64,000 bases of DNA from Novosphingobium subterraneum (GCF_000807925.1 NZ_JRVC01000002.1:186001-250000), one strand, 5' to 3'; shown: positions 10,682 to 19,576, numbered from the stretch's first letter. A program made the numbers and translations. Notes: generated by a model from the sequence alone, not told the origin.

Positions 10682-10749
10682 ACAGGCGACGTGTCATCAC
10701 CTAGCACTTTAACTGCTCGATTAAGAACCTTGTGAAGGACACGCGCTGA

Positions 10750-11730
10750 ATGCCCCTGCCCCCGCTGTTCGCAAACCTGCGTCTGCCGGTTATCGCGTCG
10801 CCCCTGTTCATCATCTCCTGCCCGGAACTGGTCATCGCCCAGTGCAAGGCAGGCATTGTCGGATCGTTCCCGTCGCTCAACGCGCGCCCGATCAGCCAGC
10901 TCGACGAATGGCTGCATCAGATTACCGAGGAACTTGCCGCCCACAACCGCGCCAACCCTGACCGCCCGGCTGCCCCGTTTGCCGTGAACCAGATTGTCCA
11001 CAAGACCAACAACCGCCTCGACGAAGACATGGCGCTCTGTGCAAAGTGGCAGGTGCCGATGCTCATCACCTCGCTGGGCGCGCGCGAGGATGTCTACAAC
11101 GCAGCCCATGGCTGGGGCGGCATTGTCCTGCACGACGTCATCAATGATCGCTTCGCCCGCAAGGCAATCGAGAAAGGTGCCGATGGCCTCATCCCGGTTG
11201 CCGCAGGCGCTGGTGGCCATGCGGGGGCGCAATCGCCTTTTGCACTGATGCAGGAAATCCGCGAATGGTTCGATGGACTCGTCGCACTTTCGGGCGCGAT
11301 TGCCCATGGGCGTTCGGTGCTTGCCGCACAGGCGCTTGGTGCTGACTTTGCCTATATCGGCTCTGCCTGGATCGCGACCGTGGAAGCCAATGCCAATGCG
11401 GCCTACAAGCAGGCCATCGTGGACAGCCGGGCCGACGATATTGTCTACTCGAACCTCTTCACCGGCGTTCACGGCAACTATCTGCGCTCCTCGATCGTCA
11501 ACGCAGGGCTCGATCCCGATAACCTACCCGAGAGTGACCCGAGCAAGATGAATTTCGGATCGGGCGGCAATACCGACGCCAAGGCCTGGAAGGATATCTG
11601 GGGTTCCGGCCAGGGCATCGGTGCCGTCACCGCTGTCGAACCGGTCGCAAGCCGCGTGGACCGGCTCGAGCAGGAATATCGCGAGGCAGCAGCAAGACTG
11701 ACGGAGAACTCTGCCGCGTTCCTGCGTTGA
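10750..11730 (+). CDS. Nitronate monooxygenase-like FMN enzyme
   Basis: A 326-residue TIM-barrel flavoprotein of the 2-nitropropane dioxygenase/nitronate monooxygenase family. It begins with the family's PVIASPLFIIS strand, carries AGAGGHAG with the conserved His of the active site near residue 157, and ends with GQGIGAV and an amphipathic helix. Members oxidise alkyl nitronates or act as FMN-dependent enoyl reductases; GGHAG favours the former. GAAGGA lies before the ATG. A second, larger member of this superfamily is at 53618. It converges on the AHH gene with 7 bp between the stops. Confidence 0.85.
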   Translation: MPLPPLFANLRLPVIASPLFIISCPELVIAQCKAGIVGSFPSLNARPISQLDEWLHQITEELAAHNRANPDRPAAPFAVNQIVHKTNNRLDEDMALCAKWQVPMLITSLGAREDVYNAAHGWGGIVLHDVINDRFARKAIEKGADGLIPVAAGAGGHAGAQSPFALMQEIREWFDGLVALSGAIAHGRSVLAAQALGADFAYIGSAWIATVEANANAAYKQAIVDSRADDIVYSNLFTGVHGNYLRSSIVNAGLDPDNLPESDPSKMNFGSGGNTDAKAWKDIWGSGQGIGAVTAVEPVASRVDRLEQEYREAAARLTENSAAFLR

Positions 11731-11737
11731 TTCAGGT

Positions 11738-12280
11738 CTAGTTCGCTCGCGCCACGACTGCCGTATCTGTCCAGAACAGCTGGGCCATGTCGTCGAGATG
11801 GCTGAAATCGAGCGACGGGTCGCGCGTGTTCAATGGCATGCGCGACCAATTGCGTGGATCAAGAAAGCGCCTGCGCAACGCGCGCTGCAGCAAGTCAAAG
11901 CGCATCAGGGCGGTGAAATCGGCCGTTGCCGAACCCTTGCGTCGTGCAAGAGACCAATCCGCTTCGATCTGACCGATTCGCTCGATTACCAGCTCGTTAT
12001 AGGCACGGTGCGGGCCGCGATGAAGTGGCAACCCTGCGCGCAGCGCCGCGTGTTCGGACCCGGGCAACAATTGGCCGTTGCGGCGGAAGTCGTGAATCCC
12101 GATTCGTTCGTGGCCAAGCGTATCGATCATTCTCCGGAAGGCCGGAAGACTCAGAACCTGACGGGGAACGAGGTGATGGCGCTGCTGGTCCGGGCAATAT
12201 CCTGCCTGGCCAGGGATATTCACGCTGCCGAACGGCAGAGAGGCCCTTTCAGGTTGAAATTGGTTCCGTTTCAGTCGCAC
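11738..12280 (-). CDS. AHH-type HNH nuclease-like protein
   Basis: A 180-residue protein with the pattern of the AHH branch of treble-clef (HNH/EndoVII) nucleases: RHHLVPRQ (H35, H36), then about 50 residues later GLPLHRGPHRAYNELV (H87, H91). AHH domains were described as nuclease modules of bacterial polymorphic toxins, but this protein has no secretion signal or repeat region and is probably cytosolic. It starts with GTG 12280, which overlaps the stop of the upstream gene by 10 bp, so the pair is translationally coupled. I recall similar stand-alone proteins in sphingomonads; whether it cuts nucleic acid is unproven. Confidence 0.6.
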   Translation of the reverse strand: MRLKRNQFQPERASLPFGSVNIPGQAGYCPDQQRHHLVPRQVLSLPAFRRMIDTLGHERIGIHDFRRNGQLLPGSEHAALRAGLPLHRGPHRAYNELVIERIGQIEADWSLARRKGSATADFTALMRFDLLQRALRRRFLDPRNWSRMPLNTRDPSLDFSHLDDMAQLFWTDTAVVARAN

Positions 12281-13011
12281 CGGGCAAGGATAGGACTGCC
12301 GGACTCCGCCTCAAGACTGACTGCCCCCGTTCCGGCAAGAATTGCCCGTGTCGGCTGCAGAACGGGGCCATGGGCGACCAGCCAATCAACCAGCCGAACA
12401 GCGGTGCGAGCCAGCAGCGACGGATCTGCAGAATTGCCTGCTTTCAGGATAAATTCCTGCCCCATCAACAGATTAAGCCCGCGAGACGCCATCGAGCCAT
12501 CGTCCAGGCGATACATTGCGACAAAGGCTGGAGCCGGGAAAGGTCCGCCCTCCAGCCATGGCAACACGGCTTGCCTGAATAATCCCGGTTTTAGAACCAG
12601 ATGGGCGGGAATCCACGAAATCCCTTCCGCCTGGCTCAATTGCGCAAGCTCAGTCAGAAGCATCGCCGCGACTCGGATGACCGGCAAGAGGCCGCCGGCA
12701 CCTGCGAGGTGTGGCCCAGGTGCAAGCGTCAGCCATCGCATCTCGCCAAGATCCGGTTGGGCAAGACCAAGGGCAGTAGCGATGGGTGGTGCCGCTGCAG
12801 GTGGCCCGTCCTTCAAACCGTGCAGATCGAAGGTCAGTCCGCTGGCGAGCAGTTCCACCCAGCCTTCCGAGGCATCGGGCACGTGGGATGCCGAATATCC
12901 GAAGCCACGCTCCGGGCCAGCCAGAATATCGGCGAGGGCTGGCAGCATTTCGGCCCTGTAAAGAAGGGCTGCAATGGGTGCGCAAACTGCAGACCGGTCA
13001 CTCGCGTCCAC
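12271..13011 (-). CDS. Uncharacterised protein, DUF4261-like
   Basis: A 246-residue protein without signal peptide or membrane segment. The central WIPAHLVLKPGLF, then PAPAFVAMYRL and SRGLNLLMGQEFIL remind me of the DUF4261 family; this comparison is from memory and unverified. Start is GTG 13011 with AAAGGTGG just upstream. The 3' end overlaps the AHH nuclease-like gene by 10 bp, so both come from one message in a fixed order. Possible roles include an inhibitor or partner of that protein, but nothing in the sequence proves it. About 100 bp separate it from the flavodoxin-like gene upstream. Confidence 0.6.
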   Translation of the reverse strand: MDASDRSAVCAPIAALLYRAEMLPALADILAGPERGFGYSASHVPDASEGWVELLASGLTFDLHGLKDGPPAAAPPIATALGLAQPDLGEMRWLTLAPGPHLAGAGGLLPVIRVAAMLLTELAQLSQAEGISWIPAHLVLKPGLFRQAVLPWLEGGPFPAPAFVAMYRLDDGSMASRGLNLLMGQEFILKAGNSADPSLLARTAVRLVDWLVAHGPVLQPTRAILAGTGAVSLEAESGSPILARCD

Positions 13012-13114
13012 TTGCCCACCTTTCAGCCACGGCCCAAATTTGCACAGTCCTCCGGATGCGTCGAGTCACGCTGCATCCGGGAAAGCTTGGTTTTGGTCCA
13101 TAAGCTCGAAAGCT

Positions 13115-13603
13115 TTAGAAAACTCCCAATGCGAGACCCGCCGCCAAAGCCCGTCCAAGATTTCGGCAATCGTGCAATAGTGCCTCAGGCACGCGCTTAG
13201 GGCCAAGGATCTCTTCGGGCGTCTGTGCGCCTGTTTTAACGATCAGAGGTTCTGCCGCCCGCCTGAGCCGCCACCCGGTCACAATACGATCAAGCTGACG
13301 TTCCGCGCCGCTTCCGTCCGTGCCGGCTGCAATCATGGCCGCATAGGCCCGGCCCTCAATCCTGCCGAGCAAAGGGTAATAGCACCGATCGAAGAATGCC
13401 TTCATCTCCCCGGTCATCGAACCCAGGTTCTCGGGGCAACAGAACAGATAGCCCGCCGCACCGAACAGGTCCTCGGGTACGGCGGAAGCGGCCTCGATCA
13501 ATCGATAGGCACCTTCGGTTTCAGCCCCGCTGGCGGCGGCCTCGGCCATCGCCCGCGCAGTGCCAGTGCGGCTGTGCCAGATGATCGCGAGGCCACCTGT
13601 CAT
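13115..13603 (-). CDS. Flavodoxin-family protein
   Basis: A 162-residue protein with the flavodoxin-like fold: the phosphate-binding loop HSRTGTARAMAEA at residues 10-22 directly after the first strand, and CCPENLGSMTGEMKAFFDR in the middle, which resembles the FMN isoalloxazine loop of WrbA/NADPH-dependent FMN reductases. It probably binds FMN and takes part in electron transfer or quinone/nitro reduction; the partner is unknown. Only 3 bp separate its start from the stop of the exported protein gene upstream, which places the two in one operon. Confidence 0.78.
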   Translation of the reverse strand: MTGGLAIIWHSRTGTARAMAEAAASGAETEGAYRLIEAASAVPEDLFGAAGYLFCCPENLGSMTGEMKAFFDRCYYPLLGRIEGRAYAAMIAAGTDGSGAERQLDRIVTGWRLRRAAEPLIVKTGAQTPEEILGPKRVPEALLHDCRNLGRALAAGLALGVF

Positions 13604-13606
13604 CGC

Positions 13607-14848
13607 TTAGCAGCCATCCCCGCCAGTGCCGGGCACACCGATGGCGCCGCCGATCGCGCCCCCCAGCAAGCCGCCCAGCCCTTTCTTCTTGGGCTTGCAT
13701 TGCGGCTTGGGCGCATCCTGCTGGCTCGCGGCGGCCCCTCCAAAGCCTTCTACCCCGACAAGGAAGCCTGTGCTGGACCGATGGCGGATACGCGCCGTCC
13801 ATTCCGGCACCCATTTGGCCTTCGGATCTGCCGGACGAGGAGGATAGGCGAAGGATTCTTCCGGCCCATAGGCATGGAGCGTTCCGAACATGTAGTCAGG
13901 CGCCGCCGCCTTGACTTCTGCAGGGACACTGCACGTTGTGGTCTGCGGAGACATGACCGTCTTTTCGGCCACCAGTTTCGCAACCGTCGACGGTGCCAGC
14001 CAATCCGACAATCCTCCGCCGAATTGACGCGTGGCGCTCGACGACCACCATACGATGTCCACCATGTCCTGACCCTTGGGCGCCTGCTTCCCGCCGATGA
14101 TCATCGCATAGTAGCCTGTGGCGTCGGGAACTGCACCCCAACGCAGCAAGGTGGCGCCAGTGCCCATTGCGCTATTCGAGGCGTTGAGTGGGGCCATGAA
14201 GTCCTTGGCCAGGTTGAACGCCAGTTCCGGCGAGTAGTTCGAAACGACACGGTGAGCGCCGATGAGGGATGAATCCGGCTTGGCGGACTTGCCGTCATCG
14301 CTCGGCCATGTGCCGTAGGTCCTCGCCGACGAAGGCGAGACCCAGCGGTCGATCGGGACGGCCGTGGTCCATAGGCCCGGGGGGATCTGCCCCGCGGCAA
14401 GCTTGCTGAAATCGATGACTACCGGCTGACCCTTCGGCGCGTGTTCGCCGCAGCCCCAGAAGATCAGCATTCGGCCCTTGGGTCGCTGGAACTCCGTCGT
14501 TCCCGGTTCGGCGGGCTTGCTGACAGGTGTCTTGAGCAGCACCGATTTCCCGAGCTTGGCGCCGGCCGGCATGAAGTGTTCGGCTTTCGGCTTGCCGTCC
14601 GCTGCCGCACGGGACGTTCCGAGATCGAGCCACAGCATGTGCTGGGCCTTTGGCGTCCCTCCCATGGCCATCGCCAGGGCCGCGCCAGCACCGCCACTGC
14701 CAGCGCCCATGCCGCCAAACCCCGACATCGTCTCGGCACGCATCTCGTATCTGGCAACGGGAGCGGTCGCCTGTTGCGCCACGACTCCAGCAGCAACACC
14801 GCCAAGCGTCAGTCCGCTTGCAATCACGTAACCGGTCATCACACGCAT
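13607..14848 (-). CDS. Exported protein of unknown function with Gly-rich C-terminal tail
   Basis: A 413-residue protein beginning MRVMTGYVIASGLTLGG, a plausible signal peptide cleaved near AGVVAQQA. I do not recognise a catalytic family. A short GGMGAGSGGAGAALAMAMGG segment lies near residues 46-65, and a charged CKPKKK stretch precedes a glycine-zipper-like tail, GLGGLLGGAIGGAIG, ending in a C-terminal Cys. Start ATG 14848 has GAGGAGG 8 bases upstream; longer readings lack a ribosome site. It heads an operon with the flavodoxin-like gene (3-bp gap) and is divergent from recJ. Possibly an outer-membrane-associated or surface protein; this is a guess. Confidence 0.65.
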   Translation of the reverse strand: MRVMTGYVIASGLTLGGVAAGVVAQQATAPVARYEMRAETMSGFGGMGAGSGGAGAALAMAMGGTPKAQHMLWLDLGTSRAAADGKPKAEHFMPAGAKLGKSVLLKTPVSKPAEPGTTEFQRPKGRMLIFWGCGEHAPKGQPVVIDFSKLAAGQIPPGLWTTAVPIDRWVSPSSARTYGTWPSDDGKSAKPDSSLIGAHRVVSNYSPELAFNLAKDFMAPLNASNSAMGTGATLLRWGAVPDATGYYAMIIGGKQAPKGQDMVDIVWWSSSATRQFGGGLSDWLAPSTVAKLVAEKTVMSPQTTTCSVPAEVKAAAPDYMFGTLHAYGPEESFAYPPRPADPKAKWVPEWTARIRHRSSTGFLVGVEGFGGAAASQQDAPKPQCKPKKKGLGGLLGGAIGGAIGVPGTGGDGC

Positions 14849-14995
14849 TCCTGCATCCTCCTCAAGGACTTGCGGCAGACAACCGCCGCGACGGATTCGA
14901 TGCGACCTTATGCGTCGGGGGCTCTTGCTGGCCGGTGCGCCACCGCACACTCCCTTCCCCTTTCCGCAGGGAGCCCCATGGTATAGCGCAAGATC

Positions 14996-16777
14996 ATGAT
15001 TCCGGTCACTGCGATAACACGATCTCTTTCGGGCCAGGCCTGGCGCTGGCGCGGAGGCAACATGGACTTTGGGCAAAGCGGCAGTGCCCGAGACGGCGAG
15101 GAGGCCATTGTTACCCAATTGCTGCTTTCGCGTGGCGTCTCGCCCGATGATCTCGAACGCCATCGCCGCCCGACTTTGCGCGATTTCCTGCCCGATCCTT
15201 CGCTGTTCCGGGACATGGACGAAGCAGCCCGCCGCATCGCCGATGCCATCCAGCGCAACGAGCAGATCACGATTTACGGGGACTACGACGTCGACGGCGC
15301 GACCAGCGCAGCGCTGCTGATCCTGCTGCTGCGAGGTCTCGGCGTGAGCGCAGGCCACTATATCCCCGACCGCCTGCTCGAAGGCTACGGCCCTTCAGGC
15401 GAAGCGCTCGTCCGTCTGGCCCAGCAAGGTAGCGACCTGATCGTCACCGTCGATTGCGGAGCGATGGCGCACGAGGCGCTTGAGGCGGCAGCGCAGGCCG
15501 GGGTCGACGTGATCGTTGTCGACCATCACAAATGCCCGCCCGAACTGCCCCGGACAGTCGCCCTGGTTAATCCGAACCGGCTCGACGAATGTGACGACGC
15601 CGCCGCGCATGGCCATCTTGCCGCAGTGGGCGTTGCCTTCCTCCTGGCCGTTGCCATCGTCCGCGAACTGCGGGGGCGCGGATATTTCGAAGGCCGCAAG
15701 GCGCCAGACCTCATGGGCCTGCTCGATCTCGTTGCACTCGGCACCGTAGCCGACGTGGCCCAGCTAAAGGGCCTCAACCGCGCGCTGGTAGCTCAGGGCC
15801 TGAAGATCATGGCGCGACGCGAAAATATTGGCCTGTCGGCGCTGATTGACGCCAGTCGCCTGTCGCGCGCGCCCACATGCAGTGACCTCGGCTTTGCACT
15901 GGGCCCGCGAATCAACGCAGGCGGCCGCGTGGGTGAAGCAACGCTCGGAGTGCGCCTGCTGACAACGCAGGACCCGGATGAGGCTCGAGAAATTGCGGCG
16001 CAGCTGTCTCGGCTCAATGAGGAACGGCGCGCGATCGAGCAGGAAGTGCAGGAAGCGGCCGAAGCACAGATCGCCGCGCAGCATAACCGTGCGGTCATGG
16101 TTCTGGCCGGGCGCGGCTGGCACCCCGGCGTGATCGGCATCGTGGCCGGGCGAATCAAGGAAAAGACCGGCAAGCCCTCGCTGGTGATCGCGCTTGATGC
16201 TGACGAAGCAGGCATGGGCAAAGGCTCGGGCAGATCCATCGCCGGGGTGGACCTGGGCGCTGCAATCATAGCCGCGCGCGAGGCCGGACTGCTCGTGGCA
16301 GGGGGCGGGCATGCCATGGCTTGCGGCCTGACGATCGATCCGTCGCGGCTCAATGCTCTGGCAGACTGGCTGGACGAGCGACTCGCGCGCGATGTAACCG
16401 GGGCACGAGGCGCTCAATCGCTACTGCTGGATCTGTCGCTGGCGCCCGGCGGCCTGCGCCCCTCGCTGGTCGAAACCCTAGAGGCGGCCGGCCCCTTCGG
16501 AATAGGCTGGCCCGGCCCGCGTGTAGCAGTTGGTCCGGTAAGACTGGTGAAATGCGATCTCGTCGGCGCCGATCACGTGCGCATGGTGGCCGCAGGCGCC
16601 GACGGCAACTCCTTCAAGGCGATCGCCTTCCGCGCGGCGCAAAGCGAAATGGGCCAGACGCTGCTGCACGGTTCGCGAGGCCGACAGTTCTGGCTGGCGG
16701 GGCGTGCAAAGATCGATGACTGGGGCAGCCGCCCCGCCGCGGAACTCCATGTGGAGGACGCTGCATTCGCCGACTGA
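14996..16777 (+). CDS. recJ: Single-strand DNA 5'-3' exonuclease RecJ
   Basis: Degrades 5' single-stranded ends in recombination and mismatch repair. The 593-residue protein has the DHH-phosphoesterase motifs in order: GDYDVDG (95-101), TVDCG, the name-giving DHH (176-178) and LGTVADV, then the DHHA1 part with GRGWHPGVIGIVAGR and GGHAMACG, and an OB-like C-terminal domain. The manganese ligands look intact. The ATG at 14996 has a weak ribosome site; an internal ATG 23 codons later is less likely because the SLSGQAWRWRG stretch is typical of the alphaproteobacterial N-terminus. tRNA-Glu genes follow. Confidence 0.95.
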   Translation: MIPVTAITRSLSGQAWRWRGGNMDFGQSGSARDGEEAIVTQLLLSRGVSPDDLERHRRPTLRDFLPDPSLFRDMDEAARRIADAIQRNEQITIYGDYDVDGATSAALLILLLRGLGVSAGHYIPDRLLEGYGPSGEALVRLAQQGSDLIVTVDCGAMAHEALEAAAQAGVDVIVVDHHKCPPELPRTVALVNPNRLDECDDAAAHGHLAAVGVAFLLAVAIVRELRGRGYFEGRKAPDLMGLLDLVALGTVADVAQLKGLNRALVAQGLKIMARRENIGLSALIDASRLSRAPTCSDLGFALGPRINAGGRVGEATLGVRLLTTQDPDEAREIAAQLSRLNEERRAIEQEVQEAAEAQIAAQHNRAVMVLAGRGWHPGVIGIVAGRIKEKTGKPSLVIALDADEAGMGKGSGRSIAGVDLGAAIIAAREAGLLVAGGGHAMACGLTIDPSRLNALADWLDERLARDVTGARGAQSLLLDLSLAPGGLRPSLVETLEAAGPFGIGWPGPRVAVGPVRLVKCDLVGADHVRMVAAGADGNSFKAIAFRAAQSEMGQTLLHGSRGRQFWLAGRAKIDDWGSRPAAELHVEDAAFAD

Positions 16778-16798
16778 AATTTTTCTGCAATTCGCCGC

Positions 16799-16827
16799 TT
16801 GACGCCCCGCCATCCTCCCCTTAGAGG
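16799..16827 (+). promoter_or_regulatory. Promoter of the tRNA-Glu pair
   Basis: TTGACG (16799-16804), 17 bases, then TAGAGG (16822-16827). The expected start is near 16834, some 25 bases before the first tRNA. It lies just past the recJ stop. Confidence 0.7.
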
Positions 16828-16857
16828 CGCGGACCTGCCCAGCGGCGCAAGCCCAGT

Positions 16858-16932
16858 GGCCCCTTCGTCTAGCGGTCAGGACGCGGCCCTTTCACGGCTG
16901 AAACACGGGTTCGATTCCCGTAGGGGTCACCA
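16858..16932 (+). tRNA. tRNA-Glu (anticodon TTC)
   Basis: A 75-nt cloverleaf with acceptor stem GGCCCCT/AGGGGTC (one G-U), D-arm with TAGCGGTCAGGA, anticodon stem CGGCC/GGCTG around loop CTTTCAC (anticodon TTC at 16891-16893), T-arm with GGTTCGATTCC, and encoded CCA at 16930-16932. Family identity is clear from the TTC anticodon. Confidence 0.97.
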
Positions 16933-16992
16933 CTTGCTTCCCTCCTTCGGGAGGTGAAGCGGCAGCGCAACGCCAAGGCCTTCCAGCGGAAT

Positions 16993-17067
16993 GGCCCCTT
17001 CGTCTAGCGGTCAGGACGCGGCCCTCTCACGGCTGAAACACGGGTTCGATTCCCGTAGGGGTCACCA
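16993..17067 (+). tRNA. tRNA-Glu (anticodon CTC)
   Basis: Identical to the tRNA at 16858 in all 75 positions except the first anticodon base, so the loop reads CTCTCAC and the anticodon (17026-17028) is CTC, reading GAG. CCA is encoded. It lies 60 bp after the first copy and is probably co-transcribed. A short hairpin formed by CACCAC and GTGGTG follows (17062-17079), with a weak U-run. Confidence 0.96.
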
Positions 17068-17239
17068 CCGTTCGTGGTGGGAATTTCAAATTCATCGGCA
17101 CACGCGTCGCAAAGACCAAATGTGACATTGCACGCCGCGCGCTTGCGCGCCCCACCTGCTCTCGCCTATCCGCGCTGCAACGAAGCCGACACATGGATCG
17201 GCGATTCGCGGGCAACAACAATCCACACGGCATGATTCG

Positions 17240-18424
17240 ATGAAGGGTTTGTCGCTGCCACTCCCCAGCATATTCGTTGCGCTCTGCGCAGCCGTCGTGA
17301 TGTTTTTGGGCGGCACCGGATTCTGGATGTCGCTCGCTGTGCTTGTCGTCTGGCTGGCAACACTGTGGCTGGCACGCCCCGAACCGGTGGTCGAGACGCT
17401 CGATCGCGACGATGGCAGCGTGTCGCGTCAGGCGATGATCGAACTGGTCGAGCCGTTCGGCCTTCCTGTTCTCATGCTTGATGGCCAGCGCATCGCCGCG
17501 GCCAATGCCGCTGCGCGAGAGGAACTGGGCGCGCATATCGTCGGGCAGGATGCCCGCGTGGCATTGCGCCATCCAGAAGCCATCAACCTGCTCAAGAAGC
17601 CGCAGGGCCGCGCACTCGTACGAGGGCTGACGGGCGCACGCTCCATCTGGCAGGTAAGCCGCGTGCCGATCGACGAGCGGTTCTCGCTGATCGAAATGGT
17701 CAACCGCACCGCCGAAGCCGACATCAGCCGCTCGCATACCGATTTCGTCGCCAACGCCAGTCATGAGCTGCGCACGCCGCTCGCCTCGATCATCGGCTAT
17801 ATCGAAACGCTTGCCGATCCCGATGCCAGGGTCGACGAGGCAACGACCGCCAAATTCCACGCAACAGTGCTGCGCGAAGCTCGTCGGCTGCAGAGCCTGG
17901 TCGAAGATCTCATGTCGCTCTCGCGGATCGAGGCAGAGAAGCACGAGCTTCCGCGCGATCGCATCGATCTGGGCCAGATGGTGGGCAGCATCGCCAGCGA
18001 AACTGCCATGACCGTCGGCGAAGGCCGGGTCGTGGTGCGCGCCGACGAAGGTGTGGTGCTTGGCGATCGTCAGCAACTGGATCAACTTGTCCGCAACCTG
18101 ATCGACAACGCCTTGAAATATGGTGACCCGACACAGCCAGTCAGTGTCGCCCTTGCCGTCCATGGGAGCGAGGCCGAACTCGTCGTGACCGACAAGGGCG
18201 AAGGCATCCACCCAGATCACCTGCCCTACCTGACCCGCCGTTTCTATCGCACCGATCCCGGACGCAGCCGTGCCGCTGGCGGCACGGGCCTTGGTCTCGC
18301 CATCGTCAAGCACATCGTGGAACGCCATCGCGGCAAGCTGGATATCGCTTCGACCTTGGGAGTTGGCACAACCGTCACGGTGCGAATCCCGCTGGCGCCG
18401 GCGGCGAATGTTTCCGCAGATTGA
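17240..18424 (+). CDS. phoR: Phosphate regulon sensor kinase PhoR
   Basis: Membrane histidine kinase that phosphorylates PhoB when phosphate is scarce. The 394-residue protein has two N-terminal membrane segments (about 9-26 and 28-45), a PAS-like domain (residues 65-160), the phospho-acceptor H175 in ASHELRTPLAS, then the ATPase domain with NLIDNALKYG, DKGEGI and GGTGLGLAIVKH. Start ATG 17240. Its response regulator lies at the far end of the cluster, after pstSCAB and phoU. The Pho box lies 17 bp after the phoR stop, so phoR itself seems to be driven from another promoter within 17068-17239. Confidence 0.93.
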   Translation: MKGLSLPLPSIFVALCAAVVMFLGGTGFWMSLAVLVVWLATLWLARPEPVVETLDRDDGSVSRQAMIELVEPFGLPVLMLDGQRIAAANAAAREELGAHIVGQDARVALRHPEAINLLKKPQGRALVRGLTGARSIWQVSRVPIDERFSLIEMVNRTAEADISRSHTDFVANASHELRTPLASIIGYIETLADPDARVDEATTAKFHATVLREARRLQSLVEDLMSLSRIEAEKHELPRDRIDLGQMVGSIASETAMTVGEGRVVVRADEGVVLGDRQQLDQLVRNLIDNALKYGDPTQPVSVALAVHGSEAELVVTDKGEGIHPDHLPYLTRRFYRTDPGRSRAAGGTGLGLAIVKHIVERHRGKLDIASTLGVGTTVTVRIPLAPAANVSAD

Positions 18425-18440
18425 CTGCGCATTTCCAGCC

Positions 18441-18458
18441 TTGTCATAAACCTGTCAT
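18441..18458 (+). promoter_or_regulatory. Pho box (PhoB operator) upstream of pstS
   Basis: Two direct repeats, TTGTCAT and CTGTCAT, separated by AAAC, form an 18-base site that differs from the classical Pho box only slightly. It is 50 bp before the pstS start and immediately after phoR, so PhoB should induce pstSCAB-phoU (and probably phoB) on phosphate starvation. Confidence 0.88.
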
Positions 18459-18507
18459 GGAACCGTCGCATTGGGCCCTTGCCAACACGGATGAAGGCCA
18501 AAGACCC

Positions 18508-19554
18508 ATGTCGAAGATTCGCACGATTTCGCTTTCCGCTGCTGCCCTTGGCGCGCTTGCCCTGGCCGGCTGCGGAGGCCAGCAAGCCGCTACCCGCGAT
18601 CAGGTTCGCGCCGTCGGCTCTTCCACCGTCTATCCCTTCGCGAAGGCCGTTGCCGAATCGCTGGCCAAGTCCGATCCTTCGCTGAAATCGCCGATCATCG
18701 AATCGACGGGCACAGGCGCCGGCATGAAGCTGTTTTGCGCAGGTGTCGGCGCACAGCACCCCGATATCGAGAATGCGTCGCGCCGCATGAAGAAGTCCGA
18801 ATTCGAGGACTGCCAGAAGAACGGCGTGAAGGACATTGTCGAAATCCAGGTTGGTCTTGACGGCGTTGCCTTTGCCGAAGCGCAAGGCGGCCCCGGCATC
18901 GCGCTGAGCCCGGAAGACGTTTACAAGGCCCTCGCCAAGAACCCCTATGGCAAGCCCAACACCGCCAAGACCTGGAAGGACGTCAATCCTTCGCTGCCGA
19001 ACGAGCCGATCCTCGTCTACGGCCCGCCGTCGACTTCGGGCACGCGCGATGCCCTCAAGGAACTGATCCTGACCAAGGGCTGCGACGAGAACGCCGAGAT
19101 GAAGGTGCTCAAGGACAGCGACAAGGACAAGCACGACAAAGTCTGCAGCGAAGTGCGCGATGATGGCGCCTACGTCGACGCTGGTGAAAACGACAACCTG
19201 ATCGTCCAGAAGATCGAGGCTAACCCGAAGGCCATCGGCATCTTCGGCTATTCCTACCTCGAAGAGAACAAGGGCCGTATCAAGGGCCTGACGATGAAGG
19301 GCGTCGAGCCGACCTACGCGACGATCTCGGACTTTTCCTATCCCGGTGCCCGCCCGCTCTACATCTATGTTAAGAAGGCGCACCTCAAGGCAATTCCCGG
19401 CCTGCAGGGCTTTGTCACCGAATGGTCAAAGCTGTGGGGCAAGGATGGCGCGCTTGCCAAGCTCGGCATGGTGGTTGCACCTGACGATGTGCTAGCGGGG
19501 AGCGCGAAGGCTGTTGCCGACCTGCCGGTCCTTGATGGTTCGCAGCTGAAGTAA
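18508..19554 (+). CDS. pstS: Phosphate-binding lipoprotein PstS
   Basis: High-affinity periplasmic phosphate receptor of the PstSCAB importer. The 348-residue product from ATG 18508 starts with a lipoprotein signal whose lipobox ALAGC places the lipidated Cys at residue 22. The phosphate-binding segment AVGSSTVYPF follows at about 34-43 and the second signature YGPPSTSGTRDA lies in the middle. I prefer this start over a frame beginning at 18421 because it gives a proper signal sequence and lies after the Pho box. First gene of the PhoB-controlled operon. Confidence 0.95.
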   Translation: MSKIRTISLSAAALGALALAGCGGQQAATRDQVRAVGSSTVYPFAKAVAESLAKSDPSLKSPIIESTGTGAGMKLFCAGVGAQHPDIENASRRMKKSEFEDCQKNGVKDIVEIQVGLDGVAFAEAQGGPGIALSPEDVYKALAKNPYGKPNTAKTWKDVNPSLPNEPILVYGPPSTSGTRDALKELILTKGCDENAEMKVLKDSDKDKHDKVCSEVRDDGAYVDAGENDNLIVQKIEANPKAIGIFGYSYLEENKGRIKGLTMKGVEPTYATISDFSYPGARPLYIYVKKAHLKAIPGLQGFVTEWSKLWGKDGALAKLGMVVAPDDVLAGSAKAVADLPVLDGSQLK

Positions 19555-19576
19555 GAATTGGAGTAAGTCGGGGGCC

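Noticed and set aside
17062..17085. Terminator after the second tRNA-Glu.
   Set aside because: The hairpin uses the tRNA's own CCA end and is followed by only a short T-stretch; kept as a note in the tRNA entry and not as a terminator.
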